DNA from: Delphinapterus leucas | Taxonomy: Eukaryota > Chordata > Mammalia > Artiodactyla > Monodontidae | Assembly (NCBI RefSeq): GCF_002288925.2 | Contig: NW_022098004.1 | Coordinates: forward strand, 12,548,603-12,612,602 | Length of the DNA stretch: 64,000 nucleotides | Direction of reading: 5' to 3' | In this document: piece by piece, positions 48,612-64,000 of the stretch | Layout: each line of letters opens with the position of its first letter | Position numbering within the stretch: the first letter of the stretch is position 1 | Notes under the pieces: model-generated | What the model was told of the DNA's origin: nothing | What the model saw: the letters and a program-made list of their open reading frames with translations, nothing else | Database searches by the model: none | Position numbers and translations under genes: made by a program

Positions 48612-49709
48612 AGAAATTTGCCTGCACTAAGGTTCACTTTTGGTGTTGTAAAGTCCTATAGGTTGTGAAAAATGCATAATGTCATGTATCCACCATTACA
48701 GGATCATACAGAATAGCTTTACCACCCTAAAAATCCCTTGTACTTCATTTATTCATCACCAGCCCCCTGGTCTCAAATTCCTGGCAACCACTGGTCTTTT
48801 TACTGCCTCCCTAGTTTTGTCTTTTCAGAATGTGACATGGTTGGAATCAGGGTGTAGTTTTTTCAGAATGACTTCTTTCACTTAGCAATGTATATTTAAG
48901 GTTCCTCCATGTCTTTTTGTGACTTGACAGTTTATTTCTACTTTTAGGTGACAAATATTCCATTGTATGAATGGACTGCCGTTGCTTTACCCATTCACCT
49001 TTGGATGGACATTTTGGTTGTTTGGTTGTTGACATTTTAGTTTTTGGAGATTATGAAAGCTGCTATAAATATTTGTGTGCAGGCTTTTGTATGGACAGAA
49101 GCTTTCAACTCAATTGGGTAAGTACCTAGAAAGATGATTGCTGGATCATGTGGTAGGATTATGTTTAGCTTTGTAAGAAACTGCCAAACTGTCTTCCAAT
49201 GTGACTGTACCATTTTGTACTCTCACCAGCAATGAATGAGAATTCCTGTTGCTCTGTGTCTTCATCAGTACTCGATGTCAGTTTTTAAAATTTTAGTCAT
49301 CCTAATAGATGTGTAGTGTCATCTTGTTTTGTTTTAATTTGCAATTCTGTGATGACATATGATATTGAGCACCTTTTCATATGCTTATTTGCTATCAGTA
49401 TATCTTCTTTGGAGAAATGCCTGTTCAGACCTTTTGCCCGTTTTTATTTTTATTTATTTATTTTTTTGCGGTATGTGGGCCTCTCACTGTTGTGGCCTCT
49501 CCCGTTGAGGAGCACAGGCTCCAGACCCGCAGGCTTAGCGGCCATGGCTCACGGGCCCAGCCGCTCTGTGGTATGTGAGATCTTCCTGGACCGGGGCACG
49601 AACCCGTGTCCCCTGCATCGGCAGGCGGACTCTCAACCACTGCACCACCAGAGAAGTCCAGACCTTTTGCCCGTTTTTAAATCAGGTTGTTTGTTTTCTT
49701 ATTGTTGAG
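48612..49709 (-). repeat. Old L1 3' end, minus strand
   Basis: Minus-strand L1 3' text ('ccctggtctcaaattcctgg', 'gacttctttcacttagcaat', 'gtttcagtttttaaaatttt'-like decay) interrupted by a SINE at 49446. It breaks at 'attgttgagttt', where L1-C starts, and its continuation 'gggttttaagagcacat' lies at about 56092. Confidence 0.78.
49446..49657 (-). repeat. CHR-type SINE (200-bp form)
   Basis: Minus strand with T-tail 'tttttatttttatttattta' on the left. The long duplication 'cagaccttttgcccgttttt' (49425-49444) repeats from 49657. Confidence 0.94.
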
Positions 49710-52700
49710 TTTCTTTTTTTTACTAGATCTTTATTGGAGTATAATTGCTTCACAAAACCGATTTTTGTTGTGCAAAAATCTGCTGCACAACAAAGCGAAT
49801 CAGTCATATGCATATACATGTCCTCATATCCCCTCTCTCTTGAGCCTCCCTCCCATCCTCCCTATCCCACCCCTCTTGGTCATCGCAAAGCACTGAGCCG
49901 ATCTCCCTGTGCCATGCTGCTGCTTCTCACCAGCCAACTATTTTACATTCGGTAGTGTATATATGTCGATGCTACTCTCACTTCGCCCCAGCTTCGCCCT
50001 CCCACCCCATGTCATCAAGTCCATTCTCTATGTCTACCTCTTTATTCCTGCCCTGCAACTAGGTTCATCAGTACGATTTTTTTTCTTTTTTTTTAGATTC
50101 CATATATATGCGTTAGCATACGGTATTTGTTTTTCTCTTTCTGACTTACTTCATTCGGTATGACAGTCTCTAGGTCCATTCACCTTACTACAAATAACTC
50201 AATTTCATTTCTTTTTATGGCTGAGTAATATTCCATTGCATATATGTGCCACATCTTATTTATCCATTCATCTGTCGATGGACATTTAGGTTGGTTCCAT
50301 GTCCTGTCTAATGTAAATAGTGCTGCAATGAACATTGTGGTGCATGTCTCTTTTTAAATTATGGTTTTCTCAGGGTATATGCCCAGTAGTGAGATTGCTG
50401 GGTCATATTGTAGTTCTATTTTTAGTTTTTTAAGGAACCTCCATACTGTTTTCCCTAGTGGTTGTATCAGTTTACATTCCTACCAACAGTGTAGGAGGGT
50501 TCCCTTTTCATCACACCCTTTCCAGCATTTATTGTTTCTAGCTCTTTTGATAATGGCCATTATGACCAGTGTGAGGTTATACCTCATTGTAGTTTTGATT
50601 TGTATTTCTCTAATAATTAGTGATGTTGAGTATCTTTTCATGTGCCTCTTGGCCAACTGTATGTCTTCTTTGGTGAAATGTCTATTTAGGTCTTCTGCCC
50701 ATTTTTTAACTGGATTGTTTGTTTTTATGATTTTGAGCTCCATGAGCTGTTTGTATATTTTGGAGATTAATCCTTTGTCTGTTGTTTCGTTTGCAAATAT
50801 TTTCTCCCATTCTGAGGGTTGTCTTTTTGTCTTGTTTATAGTTACCTTTGCTGTGCAAAAGCTTAATTAAGTCCCATTTCTTTATTTTTGTTTTTATTTC
50901 TGTTACTCTAGGAGGTGGGTCAAAAAAGATCTTGCTGTGGTTTATGTCAAAGAGTGTTATTCCCTAAAAGTTTTATAGTGTCTGGTCTTACATTTAGGTC
51001 TTTAATCCATTTGGAGTTTATTTTTGTGTATGGTGTTAGGGAGTGTTCTAATTTCATTCTTTTACATGTAGCTGTCCAGTTTTCCCAGCACCACTTATTG
51101 AAGAGGCTGTCTTTTCTCCATTGTATGTTCTTGCCTCCTTTGTCATAAATTAGGTGCCCATTTGTGCATGGGTTTATCTCTGGGCATTTTATCCTGTTCC
51201 ATTGTTCTATATTTCTGTTTTTGTGCCAGTACCATACTGTCTTGATTACGGTAGCTTTGTGGTATAGTTTGAAGTCAGGGAGCCTGATTCCTCCAACTCC
51301 ATTTTTCGTTCTCAAGATTGCTTTGGCTATTTGGGTCTTTCCATATGAACTGTAAGATTTTTTTGTTCTAATTCTGTGAAGAATGCCATTGGTAGTTTGA
51401 TAGGGATTGCATTGAATCTGTAGATTGCTTTGGGCAGTATAGTCATTTTCACAATATTGATTCTTCCAATCCAAGAACATGGTATATTTCTCCATCTGTT
51501 TATGTCATCTTTGATTCCTTTCCTCAGTGTTTTATAGTTTTCTGAATACAAGTCTTTCACCTCCTTAGGCAGGTTTACTCCTAGGTATTTTATTCTTTTT
51601 GTTGCAATGGTAAATGGGAGTGTTTCCTTAATTTCTCTTTCTGATTTTCATTGTTGGTGTATAGGAATGCCAGAGATTTCTGTGCATTAATTTTGTATAC
51701 TGCAACCTTACCAAATTCATTGATTAATTCTAGTTTTCTGGTGGCAACTTTAGGATTTTCTATGTATAGTATCATGTCATCGGCAAAGAGTGACAGTTTT
51801 ACTTCTTCTTTTCCAATTTGTATTCCTTTTATTTCTTTTTCTCTGACTGCTGTGGCTAGGACTTCCAAAACTATGTTGAATAAGAGTGGCGAGAGTGGAC
51901 ATCCTTGTCTTGTTCCTGATCCTACTGGAAATGCTTTCAGTTTTTCACCATTGAGTATGATGCTTGCTGTGGGTTTGTCATATATTGCTTTTATTATGTT
52001 GAGGTAGGTTCCCACTATGCCCGTTTTCTGGAGAGGTTTTATCATAAATGGGTGTTGAATTTTGTCCAAAGCTTTTTCTGCATCTATTGAGATGATCATA
52101 TGGTTTTTATCCTTAATTTGTTAATGTGGTGTATCACATTGATTGATTTGCGTATACTGAAGAATTCTTGAATCCCTGGGATAAATACCACTTGATCATG
52201 GTGTACGATCCTTTTAGTGTGCTGTTGGATTCTGTTGCTAGTATTTTGTTCAGGATTTTGCATCTCTGTTCATCAGTGATATTGGTCTATAATTTTCTTT
52301 TTTTGTGATATCTTTTTCTGGTTTAGGTGTCAGGGTGATGGTGGCTTTGTAGAATGAATATGGGAGTATTTCTCCCTCGGCAATATTTTGGAAGAGTTTG
52401 AGAAGGATTCATGTTAGCTCTTCTCTAAATGTTTGATAGAATTGGCCTGTGAAGCCATCCAGTCCTGGACTTTTGTTTGTTGGAAAATGTTTAATTACGG
52501 TTTCAATTTCATTACTTGTGATAGGTCTGTTTATATTTTCTAATTCTTCCTGGTTCAGTCTGGAAAATTGTACAAGAATTTGTCCATTTCTTTGTGGTTG
52601 TCCACTTTATTGGCATATAGCTGTTCGTAGTAGTCTCTTATAATCCTTTGTATTTCTGCAGTGTTGGTTGTGATTTCTACTTTTTCATTTCTAATTTTAT

Positions 52701-55700
52701 TGATTTGCGCCCTCTCCCTTTTTTTCTTGATGAGTCTGGCTAAGGGTTTATCAATTTTGTTTATCTTCTCAAAGAACCAGCTTTTAGCTTTATTGTTCTT
52801 TGCTATTGATTTCTTCGTTTCTATTTCATTTATTTCTGCTCTGATCTTTATGATTTCTTTCCTTTTACTGACTTCGGGGTTTCTTTGTTCTTCTTTCTCT
52901 AGTTGTTTTAAGTGTAGGGTTAGATTGTTTATTTGAGATTTTTCTTGTTTCTTGAGGTGAGACTGAATTGCTATAAACTTCCCTCTTAGAACTGCTTTTG
53001 CTGTGTCCCATAGGTTTTAGGTCATTGTGTTTTCATTGTCATTTGTTTCTATGTATTTTTTTTCTTCTTTGATTTCATCAGTGATTTCTTGATTATTTAG
53101 TAGTGCACTGTTTAGCTTCCATGTATGTGTGGTTTTTACAGGTTTTTCTTCCTGTAATTGATTTCCAATTTCATAGTGTAGTGGTCAGAAAAGATGCTTG
53201 ATACAATTTCAATTTTCTTAAATTTCCCGAGGCTTGATTTGTGATCCAAGATGTGATCTATCCTGGAGAATGTTCCATGTGCACTTGAGAAGAAAGTGTA
53301 TTCTGCCACTTTGGGGTGGAATGTTCCATAAATATCAACTAGATCTATCTGGTCTATCGTGTCATTTAAAGCTTGTGTTTCCTTATTTATTTTCTGTTTG
53401 GATGATCTGTCCATTGGTGTAAGTGGGGTGTTAAAGTCCCCTACTATTATTGTGTTGCTGTCGATTTCTCCTTTCATGGTTGTTAGCATTTGCTTTATGT
53501 ATTGAGGTGCTCCTCTGTTGGGTGCATAAACATTCATAATTGTTACCTCTTCTTCTTGGATTGATCCTTTGATCATTATGTAGTGTCCCTCCTTATCTCT
53601 TGCAACAGTCTTTAACGTCTCTTTTATCTGAGAGGAGTATTGCTACTCCAGCTTTCTTTTGATTTCCATTTGCATGGAATATCTTTTTCCATCCCTTCAC
53701 TTTCAGTCTGTATGTGTCCCTAGGTCTGAAGTGGGTCTCTTGTAGACAGCATATATATGAGTCTTGTTTTTGTATGTATTCAGCCAGTCTGTGTGTTTTG
53801 CTTGGGGCATTTAATCCATTTACATTCAAGGTTATTATCGATATGTATGTTCCTATTACCATTTTCTTAATTGTTCTGGGTTTGTTTTTGTGGGTCTTTT
53901 TCTTCTCTTGTGTTTCCTGCCTAGAGAAGTTTCTTTAGCATTTGTTATAAAGCTGGTTTGGTGGTGCTGAATTCTCTTAGCTTTTGTTTGTCTGAAAAGC
54001 TTTTGACTTCTCTATTGAATCTGAATGAGATCCTTGCTGGGTAGAGTAATCTTCCTTGTAGGTTTTTCTCTTTCAGCACTTTAAGTATATCCTGCCACTC
54101 CCTTCTGGCTTGCAGAGATTCCACTGAAACATCAGCTGATAACCTTATGGGGATTCCTTTGTATGCTATTTTTTGTTTTTCCCTTGTTGCTTTTAATATT
54201 TTTTCTTTGTATTTAATTTTTGTTAGTTTGATATATATGTGTCTTGGTGTGTTTTTCCTAGGGTTTATCCTGTATGGGACTCTCTGTGCTTCCTGTACTT
54301 GGGTGACTATTTCCTTTCCCATGTTAGGGAAGTTTTCCACTATAATCTCTTCAAATATTTTCTCAGACCCTTTCTTTTTCTCTTCTTCTTCTGGGACCCC
54401 TATAATTCTAATGTTGGTGCGTTTAGTGTTGTCCCAGAGGTCTCTGAGACTGTCTTCCATTCTTTTTTCTTTATTCTGCTCCTCGGCAGTTATTTCCACC
54501 ATTTCGTCTTCCATCTCACTTATTCATTCTTCTGCCTTCATTATTCTGTTATTGATTCCTCCCAGTGTAGTTTTCATTTCAGTTATTGTGTTGTTCATCT
54601 CTGTTTGTTTGTTCTTTAGTTCTTCTAGATCTTTGTTAAACATTTCTTGTATTTTCTCAATCCGTGCTTCCATTCTATTTCCGAGATTCTGGATCATCTT
54701 TACTATCATTACTCTGAATTCTTTTTCAGGTAGATTGCCTATTTCCTCTTCATTTATTTGGCCTTCTAGGTTTTTACCTTGCTCCTTCATCTATGACATA
54801 TTTTTTTGCAGTCTCATTTTTTTTTTTTTTTTTTTATGAGGGGGATTGTGTTCCTGTTTTATGGATTGTTTGGCCTGAGGCTTCCAACACTGGAGTTTGT
54901 AGGCTATTGGGTAGAGCTGGGTCTTGGTGCTGAGATGAGGAACTCTGTGAGACCTCACTCCAATGAATATTCACAGGGGTCTGAGGTTCCCTGTTAGTGC
55001 AATGGTTTGGACTCGGAGCTCCCACTGCAGTAGCTTCCCCCCGACTCCGTGTTGGCAAATCAAGATCCCACAAGCCGTGTGGGGTGGCCCCCCAAGAAAA
55101 AAAGAGAGAACAATAACAAAGTAAAAAATAAAATTAGACTAGGAAACTGACAGATATGTTAGAAAGAATGTAAAAATAAAAATATAGATGAATCAACAAC
55201 CACAAGGTATGTCAGTACCATAATAGTAAAGAAGAGGAGGAGGGAAAAGAAAAAAAAAAAAGGAGGGGGGAAAGGCCTTGGCTGTGGAGAGTGCGGCCTA
55301 AGAAAGGGCGAGGTTTGGGTGGTGGGCGGGGCCAATGCTCAGGACCTACAGGGCTGGAAAACCCTGGGGGCTGTGGGCGGTGGGGCTTAGGCTCCAGGAA
55401 CAGAAGGGGCCCAGGCGTGCCCCACACCCCTGGTCTCAGAGGGCAGGGCACCTCACCAGGGAGCCCAGCAGGCTTCCTGGGCTCGAGTGGGCAGGGCAAT
55501 CGTCCTCCACTCCTCTCCTGCTCCTCCCAGAGGGTCCCTCCTGCCTGCCTCTCCTGATCCCCCCCCCCCCCGGCCTCCCTCCTATGCTCCCAAGGGCCCA
55601 CGCAGCCTGGATGGGCCTTGGAGGGCAGGGGATCGGCCTGGGAGCTCAGCAGGCTCTCCGTGACCCAGTGGGCGGGACAATCGCCCTCCACTCCTCTCCC

Positions 55701-56095
55701 ACCTGTCTTTCCTGATCTCCCTGGACTCCCTTCTATGCCCCCAGGACCCACACGGCCTGGAGGGGGCTTTGGATTGCAGGGGACCAGCTTGGGAGCTCAG
55801 CAGGCTCCCCGGGCCCCAGTGAGCAGGGCAATCGCCCTCCGCTCCTCTCCCGTGCCTCCTGGAGAGTCCCTACCACCTGCCTCTCCTGATCTCCCTGGCC
55901 TCAGGGGTGCCGATCTGGTCTGACCTCCAGTTCTCCTCCCCCCTCGGTCCCCCTACGTCCTACCGGTTCACTCTGGGGTTCCTCCTGTCTCCTTGGGGGT
56001 TAGAGTCCCCACCAGCAGCTGGCAGACGCCCTAGTTGTGGGGAGACGCTAAGTCCACGTCTTCCCACACCACCATCTTGACTCCTCCTTTTGGGT
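49710..56095 (-). mobile_element. L1-C: near full-length L1, minus strand
   Basis: 6.4-kb L1 of the same group as L1-B. The 3' end has TTTATT (AATAAA on minus) at 49730-49735. ORF2 runs down from about 53870: endonuclease (53593-53862, with LQETHFRPRDTYRLK), further endonuclease text (53136-53576), reverse transcriptase (51590-52099, with [18 protein letters not shown] and FADD), and C-terminal text to 50947. ORF1 is at about 54790-53945 in two frames. The 5'UTR is 54830-56095, GC-rich with tandem units, ending in 'caccatcttgactcctcc' (YY1-type core on minus). It is the best preserved L1 here but both ORFs carry breaks. It inserted in an older L1. Confidence 0.92.
55212..55751 (-). other. Sense ORF in L1-C 5'UTR
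   Basis: A 179-codon open frame in L1 sense orientation, Pro/Gly/Arg-rich, sharing RKPAGLPGEVP, FSSPVGP and TLHSQGL in order with the ORF in the L1-B 5'UTR. No known domain. High GC content makes chance openness likely, but the shared frame near its 3' end merits testing. Confidence 0.35.
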
Positions 56096-57200
56096 TTTAA
56101 GAGCACATCTAGCATCCAAATCTTGGTTTCTAAAAACTATTCCTGACTAAAAGGAACAGAACTCCTTGGAAAAGCAGTTGATTACTGATCTAGGCAGGGA
56201 AAAGACAAGATGAGCCTGGAGCATCTTACGGTACTACAATGTAAGACAGTGCTCATAAAAAGGTAAGGGCCAGTCTAAAGGGCAGACAAGCCTATATGAC
56301 AGAGGCCCCCAGTGACCAAAGCTGGGATAATCTGAACAACAAAATAAATAATGATTGTATTAGATTATAACCTATGGAATAAAAAAAATCCATGAGTCTA
56401 TATTGGTAATGTACAAATGATTCAGTAAGTAAATAAATGAAGCAGAAGGGATGGCTCTTCCTTAGAGAATAATTCTAACTAAATAATATCGAAGAAATAA
56501 GAGACATAGAAAATCACTGTTAGAATGCCATGACAACAATGAAGGCAGGCAAGATCCACCAATGGATGCTACAAATCATGAGTGAAAGTGAGGTGAAACA
56601 GGATATTTGCAGCCTTAAACTTTCTACCCTGGTATATTCATTAACTGCAAAGAGAAAAATAGTAACTTCACAGCGCAGAAACACCACAGACGTGAAGTGA
56701 ACTAAACTAAATGATCCAGGCTATTGCCATCAGTAATAAGACATACTGACCCCTTACACTGCTGATGTGATATACTGAGAAGGGAACATCACTTCTGTAG
56801 TATTCTTGCCAAAACTGCATGGCCTCCATCTACTCGTGAGAGAACATCAGACAACCCACACTGAGGAGCGTTCAATACAGTAACTGATCCATACTCCTCA
56901 AAATGTCAAGGTCAGAAAGACAAGGAGAGACTGAGGAACTGTCACAGACTGTGGGAGATGAAGGAGACAAGACAACTAACACCCCAGAAAACCAGAGGAC
57001 ATTAGTGGAAGAACGGGTGAAATCAAATTTGCAGTTTAGTAATGTACTAATTCTCTAATTGTATCAATTAGTATTTTACTAATCAGTTTTGATAATTGTA
57101 CTGTGGTTATGTATAATGTAAACATTAGTGAAAACTAAGTGAAGAGTATACAGAAACTTTCTGTACTATTTTTGCAGCTTTTCTGTAAGTCTAAAATTAT
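56096..57200 (+). repeat. Old L1-type 3'UTR
   Basis: Plus-strand text with 'tcctcaaaatgtcaaggtca', 'gaggaactgtcacagactgt', 'gataattgtactgtggttat' and 'cagcttttctgtaagtctaa', the 3' end of an older LINE-1 subfamily. Non-coding. Confidence 0.65.
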
Positions 57201-57204
57201 TTCG

Positions 57205-57395
57205 AGGGACCTCCCTGGTGGTCCAGTGACTAAGACTTTGTGCTCCCAATGCAGGGGACCTGGGTTCGATCCCTGGTCAGGGAACTAGATCTCACACGCC
57301 GCAACTATGAGTTTGCCTCAACTACAGATCCCACATGCCACAACTAAGACCTGGTGCAGTCAAATAAATAAAATAAATAAATATTTTTAACAAAA
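57205..57395 (+). repeat. CHR-type SINE
   Basis: 'gggacctccctggtggtcca' head, 'gggttcgatccc' B box and an 'aaataaataaaataaataaa' tail. It is the last CHR copy before LDHD. Confidence 0.9.
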
Positions 57396-57479
57396 ATAAA
57401 TAAATGAAATGATTTTGAAATAAAAAGGTAAAAATAATTTGGATACTCACCCTTTATCTGTTAATCATATGAAAATATC

Positions 57480-58905
57480 TTCCTCTTTGGGCACTCTGGT
57501 TGAGTTGATGCGTCTCCGAGCTGGAATGTTAGCTGTTCCTTCCAAAGGCCATTCCTTCTATTGCTCTGTCAGATCGGTGGCCTCAGGATGGGGAGGTAGA
57601 CATTAGGATTAGTGGATCCCATGGTCATCTGCCCATTACTGCGCCCGCCTTTGCTAAAAAGTGGATCACTTGGCCTGAGGGGATGGTATGTGATATACCA
57701 TGTCGGTGGGTCAAACACTGTGTGAGCCTTCAGATGCTGGTGCTGGCTGAGGCCATGCAGGCAGGAGAGGCTAACCCATACGCATAATATGTACTGCATT
57801 GATTTCAGTCAAGATAAATTGCTCCCTTTCCAGAGTGGCAAGGGTCTGACGTGGTCAACTTGTTAACAAGTGGCTGGCTGGTCTCCCTGAGGAATGGTGC
57901 CATGTGGCAGATTCAGTGTCGCTGTAGGGTGAACACTCAGCAGTGGCAGTAGCTAGGTCAGCATTAGTGAGTGGGTGTCCATGCCAGTGGACCTGTTACT
58001 GGCCTCTCCCCTACTGCCACTGTGCCAGCGCTGGGGGGGTCTTTCACAGCGGCTGGCCGATGACTGCTGGCTGAATCACGCTGTTTACTTGGTTTAGTCT
58101 CTTCCATGGTAGATGCTCTCTGGTGGGCATTAACATATGATACATGTGCTATAAAGACCTCACTTTGTGTCTGGTCCTCAAGATCCATCTACGTGCCTCT
58201 TCTCCAAACCTCCTTGACCCTGATGTTCCAATCTCCTCATAGGCCCCTGACCAACCAGCCAAGCCATTCACCATTGCCCATGGGCCCATATATATTCTTC
58301 TATCGGACCCCTTTTCTTTCTACAAAAGGGGATGACTAGGTGCATGACCTGGAGCTCTGCCAATCGGGAGGATCTCAGGGTTACTCCCAAGTGGGGCTGT
58401 AGTACAACAGTCCATCTTCAGCTCAAACCCTCATATTGAGCCAATCCATTCACAAATCAAGCTTGAACTTTTTCCTCCTCCATCAGCTGGTCATAAGAGT
58501 TTCCCCATACGGCTGTAGGTGTGAGCTGAGGAAAAGGTACTGGCCAAGCAATGGTGGGTGACATGGGGGTCTGGGCCACCTACTCATGCAGCTGACTTTG
58601 TCCTCTGGCCCTGCTTGTGCCCAATTTTCTTGTCCCCCTTTTTGTTTTGGACCTGCCTGACTTTATGACTTGGTCTGATAGAAGACAGGTCATGACAGCC
58701 AGCTCTGGCCACATGATCACTCAATGGTATCTTGTGGTCACACTTACCATCTTAACCAGGACCCAGTAGTAGGCCGGGGCAGTTTTTTTGTATAGTGTGT
58801 AGGTCTCTGTTGCAGATGTCATGACCCTGCTCCAGAACCTTAGGAATCTCTATCATGGCTCTTCTTTTTAGGGTTTGCCACAAAACTCTACCTGGCATCT
58901 CTCCT
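57480..58905 (-). pseudogene. ERV-L-like pol relic (RNase H/integrase region)
   Basis: About 1.4 kb of non-L1 sequence whose minus strand reads, in broken frames, like the RNase H-integrase part of an old ERV-L/ERV3-type endogenous retrovirus. Nucleotide landmarks are 'gatcacttggcctgagggga', 'gtatgtgatataccatgtcg' and 'ccctgaccaaccagccaagc'. Stops and indels are frequent and no flanking LTRs of the same element were identified. It is an ancient, inactive fragment. Confidence 0.6.
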
Positions 58906-58909
58906 CCAT

Positions 58910-59070
58910 CCATAGGTACCTCTAGTACCAACAGCTACATGTGGCTAACGGCTACCATATTGGAAAGCACAGATACAGAACATTGCTATCAGTTCAGCAA
59001 GTGTATTAGACAGTACCACATCTAGATGTAACAGTTTACAAGAAGTACAGAATCTCACAAGGATACAATC
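58910..59070 (+). repeat. Short hAT-type MITE, family not assigned
   Basis: 'acagctacatgtggctaacg', 'ctaccatattggaaagcaca' and 'gtattagacagtaccacat' recall a common non-autonomous mammalian hAT element. Confidence 0.55.
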
Positions 59071-59870
59071 ATCCAAAAACAGAATGCGGAAAATTCTACA
59101 GAACAAGTGACCCAGTTTCTTTAACAAATAAATGTCATGGAAGAATGGGGGAGAGGGAAACTGTTCTAGATTAAGACGCTTATGAGACACATTAACCAAA
59201 TACATTGTGTGGACTTTCCCTGGATCTTGATTTGAACTAACCAACTGTAAAAGAGATGTTTTTCGAGATAAGCCAGTTAAGCAACACACTGAGAATGGAA
59301 ATGTGGGCTCATTCAAATGTGGTCGGGGAGAAGGACCCAAGTAGGAGTTTGTATTCCTGGTTTGACTGGGAAGAAAAACAAAGCCAGAAATAGCTTTATC
59401 TCAGTAATGTCAGCAACACGCTTCTTCAAATTTGCTGTGGGAGGAAAACAGAGCTTGGAATACTTTCAAGAGCAGCAGCCACATCACTCCCCTCAATCCT
59501 GGGATATGCCCAGTGGGAGAGTGGAGACAAAGGGATGCGACAGTCTTTTCCTTCGTTTATCTGGCAAACTGCTGCTCATCCTTAGCACTCCTCTTCCAGG
59601 AAGTCTTCCTGGCTTGCCTTACTGCCCTACCCAATCCTAACCCCCAAGAGCCTCCCTGTGCTTTCCTCCTCATAGTCCCAATCAAGGCCTACCCTAACTG
59701 TGACACCGGAGCTGGGACTTGCAGGGTGAGAAAGATCAAGGGTGTGTCCCAAGCTCCTGAGCCTTGCTGGAGCTCTGGGTATTCGGACCACAAGAAGCCA
59801 CTGCATAGTCTTAAGCCAGGAAGTGGCAGCTGTTCTGTTTCCCTTTGTGCTCAGTAAGCCTCACCTCTCC
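59071..59870. other. LDHD upstream region, unassigned
   Basis: Mixed-composition sequence upstream of LDHD with no recognised gene or young repeat. Open frames near 59317-59857 have no visible domain and no supporting splice structure. Confidence 0.4.
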
Positions 59871-59988
59871 TTTAAGAAGTACTGACTCAGCGAGGGCTGG
59901 CAGGGCCACCTTAAGGCCGTGCCACCTTAAGCAGCCCTGCCCCCAGCACAACCAACAGGCTGGGGTGGTCACCGGCTGTTGCCCAGCT
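59871..59988 (+). promoter_or_regulatory. LDHD: LDHD proximal promoter/5'UTR
   Basis: The short interval before the LDHD ATG has TGACTCAGC at 59883-59891, an AP-1/MAF or NRF2-type element, and an 11-bp direct repeat gccaccttaag at 59905-59915 and 59921-59931. No TATA box and no CpG island. The transcription start was not determined. Confidence 0.45.
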
Positions 59989-63603
<3,615 letters not shown>

Positions 63604-63850
63604 GGGGCTCGGAGCACCTGGCCCACGAGCCCCCAGAGAGTGGCACCTCCCGTTCCGGAACCTGTTTTCCTGCCATGGAACAGCTCTGTCTTTGCCTAGA
63701 CCCTGCAGGGGTCTTCGCCAGCCCGCTAGCCCTTTCATCCAAGCCGAGGCCACAGAGAGGAGGGAGAAGCCTGGTCGGCCGTCTTCTCCCTGGCCCTCTT
63801 GCTGGCCTCAGGAGCCTTTGGTCCAGTAAATGGCTCAGGGTCATTCCCGG
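63604..63850 (+). terminator. LDHD: LDHD 3'UTR with poly(A) signal
   Basis: The AATAAA variant AGTAAA lies at 63825-63830, with a GT-rich stretch (gtagtgtgggtc) near 63891-63902. Cleavage is expected at about 63840-63855. No other canonical signal is seen before the window end. Confidence 0.6.
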
Positions 63851-64000
63851 TGAAGCTGCTTCCTCTCTGCTCGCTTACGCATCCTGTGAGGTAGTGTGGG
63901 TCAGTCACCCCAAAGACTAGGACGACCCCCCTCCAGCTTAGCCTCCGCACTGACAGGGCAGGAGAACAAAGGCTGGGGGCCCCAGCACCCATAGCCCAAC
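63851..64000. other. Sequence beyond LDHD
   Basis: Ordinary GC-moderate flank with no recognised feature. ZNRF1 is the expected next gene from the human map but no part of it is visible. Confidence 0.4.

Noticed and set aside
49710..56095. L1-C as an active retrotransposon
   Set aside because: ORF1 is split near 54515 and ORF2 changes frame at several points, so it cannot make full-length proteins as given.
59317..59857. Open frames upstream of LDHD as an additional small gene
   Set aside because: Overlapping frames with no domain, no splice support and no start context better than chance.

Overview
The window is mammalian nuclear DNA, almost certainly from a cetacean or a very close relative. 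It is crowded with tRNA-derived CHR-type SINEs (heads reading 'cttccctggtggcgcagtgg' with a 'ggttcga' Pol III B box), which are typical of whales and hippos. It also carries artiodactyl-type L1 elements, mammal-wide MIR/L2, MaLR LTRs and a Tigger1 relic. There are no bacterial genes, operons or CRISPR arrays. The identity rests on repeat types and two recognisable genes recalled from family knowledge; no database search was possible.

Two host genes are present, arranged head to head. ZFP1 (KRAB C2H2 zinc-finger protein) runs on the minus strand from a CpG-island promoter at about 33.1-33.8 kb. Its start-codon exon is at 27321-27379 and its KRAB-A exon at 229-355; the remaining exons, including the zinc fingers, lie beyond the left edge. 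LDHD (mitochondrial D-lactate dehydrogenase) runs on the plus strand at 59989-63603. All 11 coding exons are present with GT-AG junctions in consistent phase and add up to an intact 484-residue protein. ZFP1-LDHD adjacency and divergence match the mammalian arrangement I recall (human 16q23).

Layout: 1-27 kb is ZFP1 intron filled with repeats. Its core is a nest in which an old L1 is split by L1-A (8688-22527), which is split by L1-B (15301-22114), which in turn holds a SINE and a short polyadenylated retrocopy. 27.3-33.8 kb is ZFP1 intron 1 and promoter. 33.9-59.8 kb is the intergenic block: old L1s, several LTRs, a hAT transposase relic (about 38.5-39.4 kb), a nest at 42.4-45.3 kb, two MaLR LTRs, a near full-length minus-strand L1-C (49710-56095) and an ERV-L-like pol relic (about 57.5-58.9 kb). 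59.8-64 kb is the compact GC-rich LDHD gene, which lacks CHR SINEs.

I found no new multi-gene system. The points most worth a second look are the sense reading frame shared by the 5'UTRs of two L1 copies, the unidentified retrocopy inside L1-B, the apparent loss of the longer LDHD splice form, and the inverted L1 pair flanking the ZFP1 promoter.
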